Assembly: GCA_034658975.1 (NCBI GenBank)
Contig: JAYEGJ010000125.1
Location: 1-57,518, forward strand
DNA from: SZUA-217 sp034658975
GTDB lineage: Bacteria > Actinomycetota > Acidimicrobiia > Spongiisociales > ZC4RG35
DNA: 57,518 nucleotides
Direction: 5' to 3'
The position numbers were made by a program, and so were the translations under genes. Positions 15,137-23,553 of this stretch are shown here, piece by piece (within the stretch, counting starts at the first letter, position 1; every line of letters begins with the position of its first letter). The notes beneath the pieces were generated by a model that saw only the letters and a program-made list of their open reading frames with translations, was not told the DNA's origin and searched no databases.

Positions 15137-16386
15137 CTCGGAGTACCTGCCGGCGGCGGCGTGACCTTGACTCGATCCACCCTGAAGCCATCGAGGACTA
15201 TGACCTCCAGCCTCCAGCCTTCGACGGTGACGGCGTCGCCGACCTCGGGGAGCCGCTCCAACTCGGCGGTTATTAACCCTCCGAGCGTCTCGTATCTGCC
15301 TTCGGGCCACTCGAATCCGACGGCCGCCTCGACCTCGTGGCGATGGAGGAGTCCCGACACCTCACCGGTGCCACCGGGGAGCGGTTCGATATCGCGGTCG
15401 TACTCGTCTTTGATCTCTCCGACCAACTCCTCGAGCAGGTCTTCCGACGTGACGATCCCGGCGGTGCCTCCGTACTCATCGCTGACGACCGCCATCCCGG
15501 AGCCGCGCGTCCGGAGTTCGAGGAGGACGGCGTCCAGCGGCTGACTGTCGGGTATCACGAGTGCCGGCCTCATGTGATTGGTGATTGGCTCGCTGGCCCT
15601 CTCGGACGGGGGCACTCGGAGGCTGTCCTTCACATGGGCGACTCCGAGGATCTGGTCGAGGTCCTCCCCGTACACGGGGAACCGGCTATGCCCGGATTCC
15701 AGGGATGCCCGTTGCATGTCGAAGACGGTGGCGGAAGAGGGAAGCCCGACGATCTGCACGCGGGGGACCATGACATCGGCGGTGCGGTTCTCGGCAAACG
15801 CGATGGAGCGGGTGAGCAGACTGAGCTCATCGTTGGTCAGTAATCCACCCTGGCCGGAAGCCCGGATGATGAGTTCGAGCTCCTCGACAGAGCGAACTCC
15901 AGCCAGTTCTTCTCTGGGCTCGACGCCGATGAGGCGCACGGTCCAGTTCGCCGCGTTGTTCAGGACGCGGATGATGGGGGAGAAGAGGCCATTGACCACC
16001 AGCATCGGCACTCCGATACTGCGAGCCGTGCCATAGGGATAAGTGATGGCGAGGTTCTTGGGTACCAACTCACCGAAGACCAATTGCAGAGAGGTCGCCA
16101 AGGCCAGGGCGATCGCGATGGTTATTGCAGGAAGGGTGTCCTCCGATATCGGGAGCCGCTCGAGTACAGGCCTCACCACGGGACCCAAGGCCTGGCTGGC
16201 GATCAGCCCGAGAATCAACGAGGAGACGGTGATTCCGATTTGGGCACCGGATAGGTGGAAGGAGAGCTTGCGGATACCTGAGAGGATTCTCTTCGCCCGT
16301 CGATCGCCTTCGTCGGCCCTGCGGGTCACGCGGCTGCGTTCCACGGTGACAAGGGAGAACTCACCCGCGACGAAGAAAGCATTCAC
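15133..16386 (-). CDS. CNNM/CorC-family membrane protein with CBS pair (first of tandem)
   Basis: Paralogue of the next gene: DUF21 domain with NAFFVAGEFSLV at the start and LVFGELVPKNLAI near residue 105, CBS pair with HSRFPVYGEDL and IVTSEDLLEELVGEI, then a CorC/HlyC tail (GRYETLGGLITAELERLPEVGD). At least 417 residues. The GTG at 16386 cuts into the first helix: in-frame codons upstream to 16431 encode STPAGLALVALLLVVN, the missing half of the helix, before an in-frame stop at about 16450, but no ATG, GTG or TTG lies there. The true start is probably a rare codon (ATT 16431 or CTG 16413). Sister proteins may act as a heteromer. Confidence 0.85.
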   Translation of the reverse strand: MNAFFVAGEFSLVTVERSRVTRRADEGDRRAKRILSGIRKLSFHLSGAQIGITVSSLILGLIASQALGPVVRPVLERLPISEDTLPAITIAIALALATSLQLVFGELVPKNLAITYPYGTARSIGVPMLVVNGLFSPIIRVLNNAANWTVRLIGVEPREELAGVRSVEELELIIRASGQGGLLTNDELSLLTRSIAFAENRTADVMVPRVQIVGLPSSATVFDMQRASLESGHSRFPVYGEDLDQILGVAHVKDSLRVPPSERASEPITNHMRPALVIPDSQPLDAVLLELRTRGSGMAVVSDEYGGTAGIVTSEDLLEELVGEIKDEYDRDIEPLPGGTGEVSGLLHRHEVEAAVGFEWPEGRYETLGGLITAELERLPEVGDAVTVEGWRLEVIVLDGFRVDRVKVTPPPAGTPR

Positions 16387-16567
16387 AACGAGAAGAAGCG
16401 CGACAAGTGCCAGGCCGGCGGGTGTACTAATGGTGTGGCGCCTTCTGGTTCACGATTCCCCGGTGAGGATAATCCGGCGCGGATCTGGGCTCTACGCGAT
16501 CGGCGTCTTTCGCGTAGAAGGCGAATCTGTCACAGGCACCTCGTACGTTGTCTGGTAGGAGGTCAAC

Positions 16568-16756
16568 ATGCTGATCGATTGCCAACAATGTGCCATGAAG
16601 GACACCAGCGCCTGTGACGATTGCCTGGTGACCTGCCTGCTTGGCGACTCACCAGTGGATCTGAGTGATACTCAGACGGAGGCGTTTCAGAATCTTGCCG
16701 ACGAGGGCCTGGTGCCGCGACTACGGCTGATTCCGGCCGAGCGGCGGGTTTCATGA
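16568..16756 (+). CDS. Small cysteine-rich conserved protein
   Basis: A 62-residue protein with an ideal ribosome site (AGGAGGT, 6 bases before ATG). The N-terminal half carries five cysteines: CQQC (5-8), then CDDC (16-19) and Cys24, a spacing that could hold zinc or an Fe-S cluster. The C-terminal half (TEAFQNLADEGLVPRLRLIP) forms an amphipathic helix and strand. I recall similar small proteins being common in Actinobacteria with no assigned role. It stands alone between the CNNM pair (divergent) and a small membrane protein gene. Confidence 0.7.
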   Translation: MLIDCQQCAMKDTSACDDCLVTCLLGDSPVDLSDTQTEAFQNLADEGLVPRLRLIPAERRVS

Positions 16757-16799
16757 GGCTCCCCGCCGCAAGCCTCACGCCGGGTTACGCTCGGTCGCC

Positions 16800-17093
16800 A
16801 TGGTCAAGGTCTACGCGATTTCGCTCGCTCTAGGGGTCGTCGGTCTCCTCGTAGTGATTCTCGGAGGCGCCTTTTCCGAGAACGTCGGCCATCCCGAACG
16901 CGATCCTGGAGAGTTGATCGGGATCAAGGGCAAGGCGATAGTCGGGGCCATGGTTGGTTTCGGAATGGGAGGCATGTCCGCCGAGTTCTCTCCGCTCGAT
17001 TTCTCATGGCAGATCTCACTGGCGATAGCCATCGTCGCCGGGATCCTCTCCATCCTCTGGGTGAGGTACGCCGTCGCCCAGGCGGAGGGTTGA
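16800..17093 (+). CDS. Small membrane protein of unknown function
   Basis: A 97-residue protein with two clear membrane helices (about residues 5-24 and 72-92) and a Gly/Met-rich, moderately hydrophobic middle (AIVGAMVGFGMGGMSAEFSP). Its TGA stop overlaps the ATG of the metallophosphoesterase by one base (TGATG), so the two are translationally coupled. No family recognised. Its role may be tied to the enzyme encoded next. Confidence 0.65.
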   Translation: MVKVYAISLALGVVGLLVVILGGAFSENVGHPERDPGELIGIKGKAIVGAMVGFGMGGMSAEFSPLDFSWQISLAIAIVAGILSILWVRYAVAQAEG

Positions 17094-17881
17094 TGCTCTT
17101 TGTCTCGGATGTCCATGGTGCTTTCGAAGCGCTGAGGCGTCTGATCGACACCGGGGAGACAGTGGTTGTTCTCGGGGACCTGGCCAATCTGACCGACTAC
17201 AGAAACGGTCGCGGCGCCATCGCCGACGTCCTCGGCATCGACTTCGCCAGGGCAGCGTCCGTTGCAAGGGCGGCCGGAGACTATGAGGCAATGCGGGAGC
17301 TCTGGACCTCTCATGTCGGCGACCGTGCCCATGAGGTTCAATCGGCCATCGGTCAGGCCGTGCTTGCCCAATACCGGGATGCGGCGGTGGCCCTGGACGG
17401 CGGACATGGCTACGTCATCCACGGCAATGTTGATCGCCCCCGGCATCTTTCGGAGTCACTTCCCGACGGTTTCGAGTACATGCACGGCCAGGCGCGCGAC
17501 ATCAATGGTTTGAGGTTTGGGTTCGTTGGCGGGGGTATCCAGACGCCACTCAAAGCCGATGGAGAGGTGTCGGACGAGGAGATGGAGCGCCTGCTCTCCG
17601 ATCTTGGTCCGGTCGATGTGCTCTGCACCCACGTCCCGCCAGATGTCGGTGCCCTGCGTGGCGATGTGATCACCGGCAGACAAGAACGCGGATCGGGACC
17701 GATTCGTGATTATCTGTTGGAGGTGCAGCCCAAATACCACCTGTTTGGCGACGTGCACCAGCCTCAAGCAACGAGCTGGCGCATCGGTCGGACCAGATGC
17801 TTCAACGCCGGATACTTCAGGGCAACCGGCCGATTCCTCGAGTTCCGCAACTCACTGGTTCATACCGGGCGTCTTGGCTAG
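17093..17881 (+). CDS. Calcineurin-like metallophosphoesterase
   Basis: A 262-residue dinuclear-metal phosphoesterase. All five metal motifs are visible: SDVHG (Asp6, His8), GDLAN near 30, GNVDRP near 109, THVPP near 183 and GDVHQP near 221. A roughly 65-residue helical insert follows motif 2 (VLGIDFARAAS ... VGDRAHEVQ). The substrate may be a nucleotide, phosphoprotein or lipid. Start taken at ATG 17093 because the catalytic SDVHG must sit near the N-terminus; it overlaps the preceding stop by one base. Confidence 0.85.
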   Translation: MLFVSDVHGAFEALRRLIDTGETVVVLGDLANLTDYRNGRGAIADVLGIDFARAASVARAAGDYEAMRELWTSHVGDRAHEVQSAIGQAVLAQYRDAAVALDGGHGYVIHGNVDRPRHLSESLPDGFEYMHGQARDINGLRFGFVGGGIQTPLKADGEVSDEEMERLLSDLGPVDVLCTHVPPDVGALRGDVITGRQERGSGPIRDYLLEVQPKYHLFGDVHQPQATSWRIGRTRCFNAGYFRATGRFLEFRNSLVHTGRLG

Positions 17882-17894
17882 TGGTCTGTCGCAT

Positions 17895-17935
17895 GAATGG
17901 TGTCAGGGTGAGACACCACAATCATTCGTAAGACG
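17895..17935 (+). terminator. Hairpin after the metallophosphoesterase gene
   Basis: TGGTGTC (17898-17904) pairs perfectly with GACACCA (17912-17918) across a 7-base loop, with weaker outer pairing of GAA with TTC. It begins 13 bases after the stop codon and has no T tract, as is common for actinobacterial terminators. The next gene on the same strand starts at 17974, so it probably separates two transcription units. Confidence 0.6.
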
Positions 17936-17973
17936 GGGCACTAGCCTTCGCTGACAAGCGACAAACAGGCGTT

Positions 17974-18402
17974 ATGACTGAAGGCACTTTTTCAACACTC
18001 GAGATCGACGCGACCCCCGAAGCCCTCTATGCGGTGGCGGCCGACGTAGCGTCATATCCGGAATGGGCCAGCGGCGTTAAAGACGTCGAGGTTCTCGAAA
18101 TCGATGAGGCCGGCCTGGTCGATCGTGCTCGCTTTGTGCTCGACATCGGAATCAAGGAGATCGAGTACGTCCTCAAGTACACCCACGATCATCCCAAGGT
18201 TCTCAGTTGGAAGTCCGAGGAGAGCAAGGACCTCAAGAAGATGGAAGGCTCCTATCAGTTCGCACCCATGAATGGGGCGACGGAGGTCGTCTACTCGCTC
18301 ACCGTGGAGCCCAACTTCTCTTTCCCCGGCTTTCTCAGGCGACAAGCCGAGAAGACCATCGTCACCACGGCGTTGCGCGGGCTCCGGGAACGCGTGGGCT
18401 AG
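17974..18402 (+). CDS. SRPBCC (START/polyketide cyclase-like) family protein
   Basis: A 142-residue helix-grip protein. Family pattern: short N-terminal strand (STLEIDATPEALYAVAADVASYPEWA, with the aromatic SYPEW motif at 26-30), a run of beta strands, and a long C-terminal helix (FLRRQAEKTIVTTALRGLRERV). Such proteins bind hydrophobic ligands or act as cyclase/dehydratase-like or coenzyme Q-binding relatives. It lies two bases before the ArsA-type gene and is probably its operon partner; that pairing recurs in Actinobacteria, but the function is unknown. Confidence 0.8.
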   Translation: MTEGTFSTLEIDATPEALYAVAADVASYPEWASGVKDVEVLEIDEAGLVDRARFVLDIGIKEIEYVLKYTHDHPKVLSWKSEESKDLKKMEGSYQFAPMNGATEVVYSLTVEPNFSFPGFLRRQAEKTIVTTALRGLRERVG

Positions 18403-18404
18403 CC

Positions 18405-19574
18405 GTGCGGATCATCCTCGTCACCGGTAAGGGCGGGGTGGGAAAGACCACTGTGGCGGCATCGACCGCCCTGGCTGCGGCCGACCTTGGATATCGCACC
18501 CTCATCACTTCGACTGATCCTGCCCATTCCCTTGCCGACGCCATAGCGGTGGGGCTGGGGTCAGAGCCCACAGAGATCATCGAACGGCTCGACGGGCAAC
18601 AGATCGACACCCAGCGGCAGTTAGATCGATACTGGGGATCGATCAGGAAGCAGCTCATGAATGTGCTCGACTGGGGCGGCGCCGCCGGAATCGAGGCCGA
18701 GGAGTTCCTCGTCTTTCCCGGGATGGATGAGTTGTTTGCCCTGCTGGAAGTCAACAGGCACGCCCGCTCAGGTCGGTACGATGTGATCGTTGTCGACTGC
18801 GCTCCGACCGCAGAGACATTGAGACTGCTGTCTCTTCCCGAGGTGCTGTCGTGGTACTTCGAGAAGGTCATGCCTACCGAGCGGCGTTTGATGAAGGCTG
18901 CTCGACCGCTCTTGAATCGGCTCACGGACCTCCCGATCCCCGAGGATGAGGTATTCAGTGCCGCTCAGTCGATCTTCGAGGCTATCGACGAAGTCAAAGA
19001 GTTGATGTCGCAGCCTGAGATCACCTCGGCCCGGCTCGTAGTCAATCCCGAGAAGATGGTGATCGACGAGGCTCGACGCACCTACAGCTATCTCGCCCTG
19101 TTCGGGTATGGCGTCGACGGGGTGGTGGTCAATCGGGTGCTTCCCGATCTGGTATCCGACCCCTACTTCGAGAGGTGGCGAGCGATACAGAAGGGACACC
19201 TCGATGAGATCGAGGACGCCTTCGCCGACGTGCCCAAACTGAGGCTCCGGCTCTTTGACGACGAGATGGTCGGAATCGATCGGCTCCGGGTCATGGCAGG
19301 TGAGCTCTACGGAGACGCCGACCCGATTCATGGCTTCTCGGCAACAAGCCCCTTCCACATCAGTGAGAAGGATGGTGTCCTCACGATGGAGCTGGAGCTG
19401 CCACTCGTCGAGAAGTCAGATCTGGACGTCTTCCGACATGGCAACGAGTTGTACGTCAGGCTCGGGCCCTACCGGCGCTCGTTCATCCTTCCTGACGCGC
19501 TTCATCGCCGCCAGGTCAAGCGGGCTCGGCTCGACGGCGGGACCCTTCATGTGAGCTTCGGAGATCCCGATTGA
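18405..19574 (+). CDS. ArsA/GET3-family ATPase with Hsp20-like C-terminal domain
   Basis: A 389-residue deviant-Walker ATPase: GKGGVGKTT at residues 8-16, the switch segment TSTDPAHSLADA near 35-46, and VVDCAPTAETLRLL around 126-139. The C-terminal 75 residues (PFHISEKDGVLTMELELPL ... GGTLHVSFGD) form a beta-rich domain of the small heat shock type that is attached to many bacterial ArsA-like proteins. No arsenite-binding cysteine triad is seen, so arsenic transport is unlikely; a chaperone or membrane-protein/lipid-related role is more plausible. Start GTG 18405, two bases after the SRPBCC stop, gives the correct N-terminal P-loop position. Confidence 0.87.
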   Translation: MRIILVTGKGGVGKTTVAASTALAAADLGYRTLITSTDPAHSLADAIAVGLGSEPTEIIERLDGQQIDTQRQLDRYWGSIRKQLMNVLDWGGAAGIEAEEFLVFPGMDELFALLEVNRHARSGRYDVIVVDCAPTAETLRLLSLPEVLSWYFEKVMPTERRLMKAARPLLNRLTDLPIPEDEVFSAAQSIFEAIDEVKELMSQPEITSARLVVNPEKMVIDEARRTYSYLALFGYGVDGVVVNRVLPDLVSDPYFERWRAIQKGHLDEIEDAFADVPKLRLRLFDDEMVGIDRLRVMAGELYGDADPIHGFSATSPFHISEKDGVLTMELELPLVEKSDLDVFRHGNELYVRLGPYRRSFILPDALHRRQVKRARLDGGTLHVSFGDPD

Positions 19575-19756
19575 AGGATCCGTCGCCGACCGTCGTCGCA
19601 TTGGGCCGGGCAGGCCGTCGCGCCGCGTATCACCTCCTCCAGGCCGCCATCGAGAGTCTCAAGGCGATCGAGGCAGTGATCGAGGAGGTGGGCTCGATGA
19701 ATGAGGATCGCGACCGATCTTCGGAGCAAACCGGTCATAAGATCGAGATCGAATGA
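19571..19756 (+). CDS. Small conserved protein in the ArsA operon
   Basis: A 61-residue protein beginning with TTG, overlapping the ArsA stop (TTGA) and itself overlapped by the next gene (ATGA). It has a predicted amphipathic helix (GRRAAYHLLQAAIESLKAIEAVIEEVG) and a charged tail. The tight overlaps on both sides, rather than any recognised domain, are the evidence for a real gene. Function unknown; it may bind the ATPase. Confidence 0.6.
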   Translation: MKDPSPTVVALGRAGRRAAYHLLQAAIESLKAIEAVIEEVGSMNEDRDRSSEQTGHKIEIE

Positions 19757-20181
19757 GCGAAGGAAGCAAGAGGCTCCGTCCCGACGACGTGATTCCTCCC
19801 GAGGGAACCAATCTTCAGCCCCAGCGTCTGATGGCCGACGCCGTCCTCCTGCTGCCCAACCTCGTCAAGCTCGTGGGGCGTCTCCTCCTCGATCCCAGAG
19901 TCCCGCGCCGATCGAAGATAAGTCTCGGTCTGGCCGGTGCCTACGTAATGAGTCCGATCGATCTCATCCCCGAGGTGATACCGGTGATCGGTTGGGCCGA
20001 TGACATCCTCATCATGATGTTCGCGATCGACTCGCTCATCGATCGAGCGGGAGGCGAGATCGTCGATGAGCACTGGGACGGCCCCGGGGATCTCCTCAGT
20101 CTCGTTCGCGAAGTTGTTGGGATATCCCGGTCGATCATGCCAAGACGGCTGAGCGCGGTCTTCGACCGCCTCTCCGGCTGA
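19753..20181 (+). CDS. DUF1232 (YkvA-like) membrane-associated protein
   Basis: A 142-residue protein containing the DUF1232 core SPIDLIPEVIPVIGWADDILI (about residues 73-93), preceded by a helix ending in SKISLGLAGAYV and followed by helical segments rich in Ile and Arg. Family members are probably membrane-associated and of unknown function. It is the last gene of the SRPBCC-ArsA-small protein operon, starting at ATG 19753 within the previous stop. Confidence 0.8.
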   Translation: MSEGSKRLRPDDVIPPEGTNLQPQRLMADAVLLLPNLVKLVGRLLLDPRVPRRSKISLGLAGAYVMSPIDLIPEVIPVIGWADDILIMMFAIDSLIDRAGGEIVDEHWDGPGDLLSLVREVVGISRSIMPRRLSAVFDRLSG

Positions 20182-20195
20182 CCGCCTGATAGTTC

Positions 20196-20304
20196 TCACC
20201 CCCTCCGCCCCTTGCGGGGCACCTCCCCTGATCGGTCTTCGGCGTCACCCCCTCCGTCGCCTTGCGGGGCACCTCCCCCAACGTCGCTGCGCTCCTGGGG
20301 GAGG
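20196..20304. repeat. Cytosine-rich direct repeats ending in a hairpin
   Basis: Two nearly identical units of about 33 bases (20196-20228 and 20245-20278) share TCACCCCCTCCG and TTGCGGGGCACCTCCCC. The end of the second, CCTCCCCCA (20272-20280), pairs perfectly with TGGGGGAGG (20296-20304) across a 15-base loop. It fills the 170-base gap between the DUF1232 and aminotransferase genes and probably ends the upstream transcript. Base composition (long C tracts) is unlike the neighbouring genes. Confidence 0.75.
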
Positions 20305-20352
20305 GAACGGTCGCTCCCAGCATTTGGGCAACAAAACACTAGTTTTACGCCC

Positions 20353-21525
20353 ATGGACTTCAGGAGGATCGGATCGCTCCCGCCCTACGCCTTTGCCGAG
20401 GTGAATCGGCGGAAAGCGGAGGTTCGACACAGTGGGGTCGACGTGATCGATCTCGGCTTCGGAAACCCCGATCTTCCATCTCCCGACATCGCTGTCGAGA
20501 CCCTCATCTCCGAGGCTCGGGATCCGGCCAACCACCGATACTCGGTGTCGCGGGGAATCCAGGATCTCCGCGAGGCCATGGCGGGCCGGTACGAGCGCCG
20601 GTTCGGAGTGACCCTCGATCCCGAGACGGAGATCATCTCCACCATTGGAGCGAAGGAGGGGCTCTCGCACTTGATGTGGACATTGGTCCAACCGGGGGAT
20701 GCAGCCATCGTTCCCGAGCCCTCCTATCCCATCCATATCTACGCTCCGATCATTGCCGGTGCCGAGGTGCGCAAGGCCCCAATCGGCAGCGAAGAGGACT
20801 ACTTTGAGGTGGTCAACAGGATGTTTCTCAACTCCTGGCCGCGGCCACGTGTGATCATCGTGAGCTTCCCGCACAATCCGACGACCAAGACGGTCGACAT
20901 CGGGTTCTTCGAGCGGTTGGTCGACTTCGCCCGTGAGGCAGGGGTGATCGTGGTTCACGACTTCGCCTACGCGGATGTGGCCTTCGACGGCTACCGCCCG
21001 CCGTCGATCCTCGAGGTTCCGGGAGCGACGGAGGTTGCAGTCGAGTTGTACTCACTCACCAAGGGACACTCGATGGCCGGCTGGCGAGTTGGTTTTCTTT
21101 CCGGCAACCGGGCCGTTGTCTCCGCCCTGGCGAAACTGAAGTCGTATCTCGATTACGGAACTTTCCAGCCGATCCAGATCGCGGCGGCGAAGACTCTGGC
21201 CACCGCCGACGATTTCGTCACCGAGACCAATGAGGTCTACCGGAAACGTCGCGACGCATTGGTCGACGGTCTCGCCGAGACCGGGTGGAAGGTCGATAGA
21301 CCTGCCGGGACAATGTTCGTGTGGGCAGAGATTCCGGGACCGTACGAAGACATGGGCTCTCTCGACTTCTCGATCCACCTGCTCGAGAAGGCCGGGGTGG
21401 CGGTCAGTCCGGGCAACGGATTTGGGCGGTCAGGGGAGGGTTTCGTCAGGTTTGCCCTGGTCGAGCCGATCGACAGGGTCTCGGAGGCCGCAGCGCGGAT
21501 AGGCGACACCCTGAGTCGGCTCTGA
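20353..21525 (+). CDS. alaC: AlaC-like alanine/glutamate-pyruvate aminotransferase
   Basis: A 390-residue class I aminotransferase that aligns end to end with E. coli AlaC from memory: RRIGSLPPYAF at the start, NPDLPSP near 38-44, HRYSVSRGIQ (61-70), GAKEGLSHLM (99-108), PSYPIHIY (123-130), HDFAYAD with Asp203/Tyr206, and the PLP lysine in SLTKGHSMAGWRVGF (Lys237). It should make alanine from pyruvate and glutamate. LL-diaminopimelate aminotransferases are relatives, but the AlaC-type signature is better. Start chosen at ATG 20353; longer frames would run through the repeat region. Confidence 0.85.
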   Translation: MDFRRIGSLPPYAFAEVNRRKAEVRHSGVDVIDLGFGNPDLPSPDIAVETLISEARDPANHRYSVSRGIQDLREAMAGRYERRFGVTLDPETEIISTIGAKEGLSHLMWTLVQPGDAAIVPEPSYPIHIYAPIIAGAEVRKAPIGSEEDYFEVVNRMFLNSWPRPRVIIVSFPHNPTTKTVDIGFFERLVDFAREAGVIVVHDFAYADVAFDGYRPPSILEVPGATEVAVELYSLTKGHSMAGWRVGFLSGNRAVVSALAKLKSYLDYGTFQPIQIAAAKTLATADDFVTETNEVYRKRRDALVDGLAETGWKVDRPAGTMFVWAEIPGPYEDMGSLDFSIHLLEKAGVAVSPGNGFGRSGEGFVRFALVEPIDRVSEAAARIGDTLSRL

Positions 21526-21548
21526 GTCGAACGGCGTACCATTGCGGC

Positions 21549-22574
21549 ATGGCTTTTTCTGACGGCCTCGCCGACTTCAGATCAGACACCGTTACCAGAC
21601 CGACACCCGAGATGGTGGCCGCCATGGCCTCAGCACCTCTCGGTGACGACGTCTACCACGACGACCCCACTGTCAATCTCCTGGAGGAGGAGGCGGCGCA
21701 GGCCACCGGCAAGGAAGCCGCCATCTATGTCCCGACGGGGACGATGGGCAATCAGCTTGCCATCATGCTTCACACCAATCCGGGTGAGGAGATCCTGGCC
21801 CATGTCGACAGTCACGTTCGCTCGATCGAGGGCGGTGCGCCTCAGGCACTTTCCGGCGTCGGCTTCAGAACGGTTGACAACGAGGGAGGTCGCATCCTCC
21901 CCGACGATGTGGATCATGCCATGGAATTGGCCGGTTTCTTCCCGCGTATTGGCTTGATGGTCTGGGAGAACACCCACACTCTGGCCGGGGGGCGGGTCAT
22001 CCCGCTCGATGTCATGGACAAGACCTCCGCTCGCGCCGCAGAACATGGCCTCAAGATCCACATCGATGGCGCTCGGATCTTCAATGCCGTGGCAGCAACC
22101 GGAATCCCGGCAGACCGTTGGGCATCGGGTGCGGACACGATCCAGTTCTGCTTTTCCAAGGGCCTTGGAGCACCGATCGGGTCGATTACGTGTGGCTCGC
22201 AGGCCGACGTCGATGAGATGCGGTATCTCCGAAAGCGGATGGGTGGAGGCATGCGCCAGGCCGGTGTGATCGCAGCGGCTGGCAGGGTGGCTCTTGCAGG
22301 GCGCGATCGTCTCATCGAGGACCATGTTCTGGCACAAAAGCTCGGCACGGCAATCTCGGAGCGCTTCCCTGGAAGCGTGGACCTCGATCTCGTCGAGACC
22401 AACATGGTCCGTGTCGACTTCGAGCTGACCGGCATGAGTTGGGACGAGGCGGCTGCCCGGCTCGGAGCTGCCGGTATCAAAGCGAACCCACCCTTCGCAG
22501 GCGCGTGGCGGCTGGTCACACACAGGGATGTCGACGCAGCCGACGTCGACCGACTTCTTTCGTCGCTTTCGTAA
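21549..22574 (+). CDS. ltaE: Low-specificity L-threonine aldolase
   Basis: A 341-residue PLP enzyme of the threonine aldolase family, splitting L-threonine (and allo-threonine) into glycine and acetaldehyde. Diagnostic stretches: DFRSDTVTRPTPEM at 9-22, GDDVYHDDPTVN (32-43), HIDGAR with Asp173, and the PLP lysine in CFSKGLGAP (Lys204). The C-terminal WRLVTHRDV is typical. Start ATG 21549 gives the canonical N-terminus. It is 23 bases after alaC, so the two amino acid enzymes are probably co-transcribed. Confidence 0.9.
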   Translation: MAFSDGLADFRSDTVTRPTPEMVAAMASAPLGDDVYHDDPTVNLLEEEAAQATGKEAAIYVPTGTMGNQLAIMLHTNPGEEILAHVDSHVRSIEGGAPQALSGVGFRTVDNEGGRILPDDVDHAMELAGFFPRIGLMVWENTHTLAGGRVIPLDVMDKTSARAAEHGLKIHIDGARIFNAVAATGIPADRWASGADTIQFCFSKGLGAPIGSITCGSQADVDEMRYLRKRMGGGMRQAGVIAAAGRVALAGRDRLIEDHVLAQKLGTAISERFPGSVDLDLVETNMVRVDFELTGMSWDEAAARLGAAGIKANPPFAGAWRLVTHRDVDAADVDRLLSSLS

Positions 22575-22605
22575 CCACATCCAGACACCGGTGGTCGGAG
22601 TATCT

Positions 22606-23541
22606 GTGAGTCTTGGAGTGCTATTCCCCGGTCAGGGAAGCCAATTCGTGGGCATGGGAGCCGATCTTTTCGATGCTATGCCCGATCTTCTCGGTGACAG
22701 GTCTGACGACGTTCTCGGATGGTCGCTCAAGAGCGTTTGTCTCGACGGCCCTGACGACGAGCTGACGCGAACCGAACACGCACAGCCGGCATTGTTCGCT
22801 CTCAGCTACGCCCTATGGGTGCTTGTCGCTGCCGAAATGGACGCCGACCCCGCCGCTGCAGCCGGTCACTCCCTGGGGGAGTACACCGCCCTGGCCGCGG
22901 CCAGAGTCCTGGGTTATGAAGAGGCGCTCGCCGTGGTAGCGGCCAGGGGACGGGCCATGTCGAAGGCCGCCGATGCCGAGCCATCAGGCATGGCTGCGCT
23001 GATAGGGGCTGACGAGGAGTCCGCCTTGGAGATGACATCGCAGCGGACCGTCGCCGGCGGCCGTCTCCAGGTTGCCAATTTGAACGCGCCCGGCCAGGTC
23101 GTGGTGGCCGGCGCGGATGACGACATCTCTTGGCTGATCGACAACGCGCAGGAACTCGGCGTACGCAGGGCGATACCCCTGAACGTTGCCGGTGCCTTTC
23201 ACTCGTCGTTCATGGAATCTGCGCAACCAGAGGTTGCCGATGCGCTCTCGAATGCCGATCTGCGCCCGCCGGCCTTTCCGGTGTGGTCCAACACCACGGC
23301 CGCTCCTCATGAGGCAGGCGAGATCGAAAACACCCTCGTTGCCCAACTCGTCTCGCCGGTCAGGTTCAGTGAGTCACTGGTGAATATGGCGGCTGCCGGA
23401 GTCGACACCTTTGTCCATGTCGGTCCGGGCGATGTCACTGCCGGGATGGCGCGTCGCACGGTGAAAGAGGCCAATGTCGCGGTGATCTCGACGATCGAGG
23501 ACATACAGTTCGCTCTCGTCTCCATCGGTACGATGGCGTGA
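22606..23541 (+). CDS. fabD: Malonyl-CoA:ACP transacylase FabD
   Basis: A 311-residue acyltransferase loading malonyl groups onto acyl carrier protein for fatty acid synthesis. It begins with the family signature LFPGQGSQ (6-13), has the active serine in GHSLGE (Ser89) and the histidine in AGAFHSSFM near 198. Start GTG 22606 is five bases after a GGAG site and places LFPGQGSQ at the N-terminus as usual. It opens the fab operon fabD-fabH-fabG-acpP. Confidence 0.93.
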   Translation: MSLGVLFPGQGSQFVGMGADLFDAMPDLLGDRSDDVLGWSLKSVCLDGPDDELTRTEHAQPALFALSYALWVLVAAEMDADPAAAAGHSLGEYTALAAARVLGYEEALAVVAARGRAMSKAADAEPSGMAALIGADEESALEMTSQRTVAGGRLQVANLNAPGQVVVAGADDDISWLIDNAQELGVRRAIPLNVAGAFHSSFMESAQPEVADALSNADLRPPAFPVWSNTTAAPHEAGEIENTLVAQLVSPVRFSESLVNMAAAGVDTFVHVGPGDVTAGMARRTVKEANVAVISTIEDIQFALVSIGTMA

Positions 23542-23553
23542 ATCAGGAGTCAC

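Noticed and set aside
15137..15310. 58-residue N-terminal extension of the second CNNM protein
   Set aside because: It is Arg/Gly-rich shadow sequence inside the upstream paralogue; the membrane domain begins at ATG 15136.
18405..19574. Arsenite efflux role for the ArsA-like ATPase
   Set aside because: No metal-binding cysteine triad, no arsB or arsR nearby, and an Hsp20-like tail typical of non-arsenic homologues.
20196..20304. Possible CRISPR array
   Set aside because: Only two imperfect units, a spacer of about 16 bases and no cas genes.
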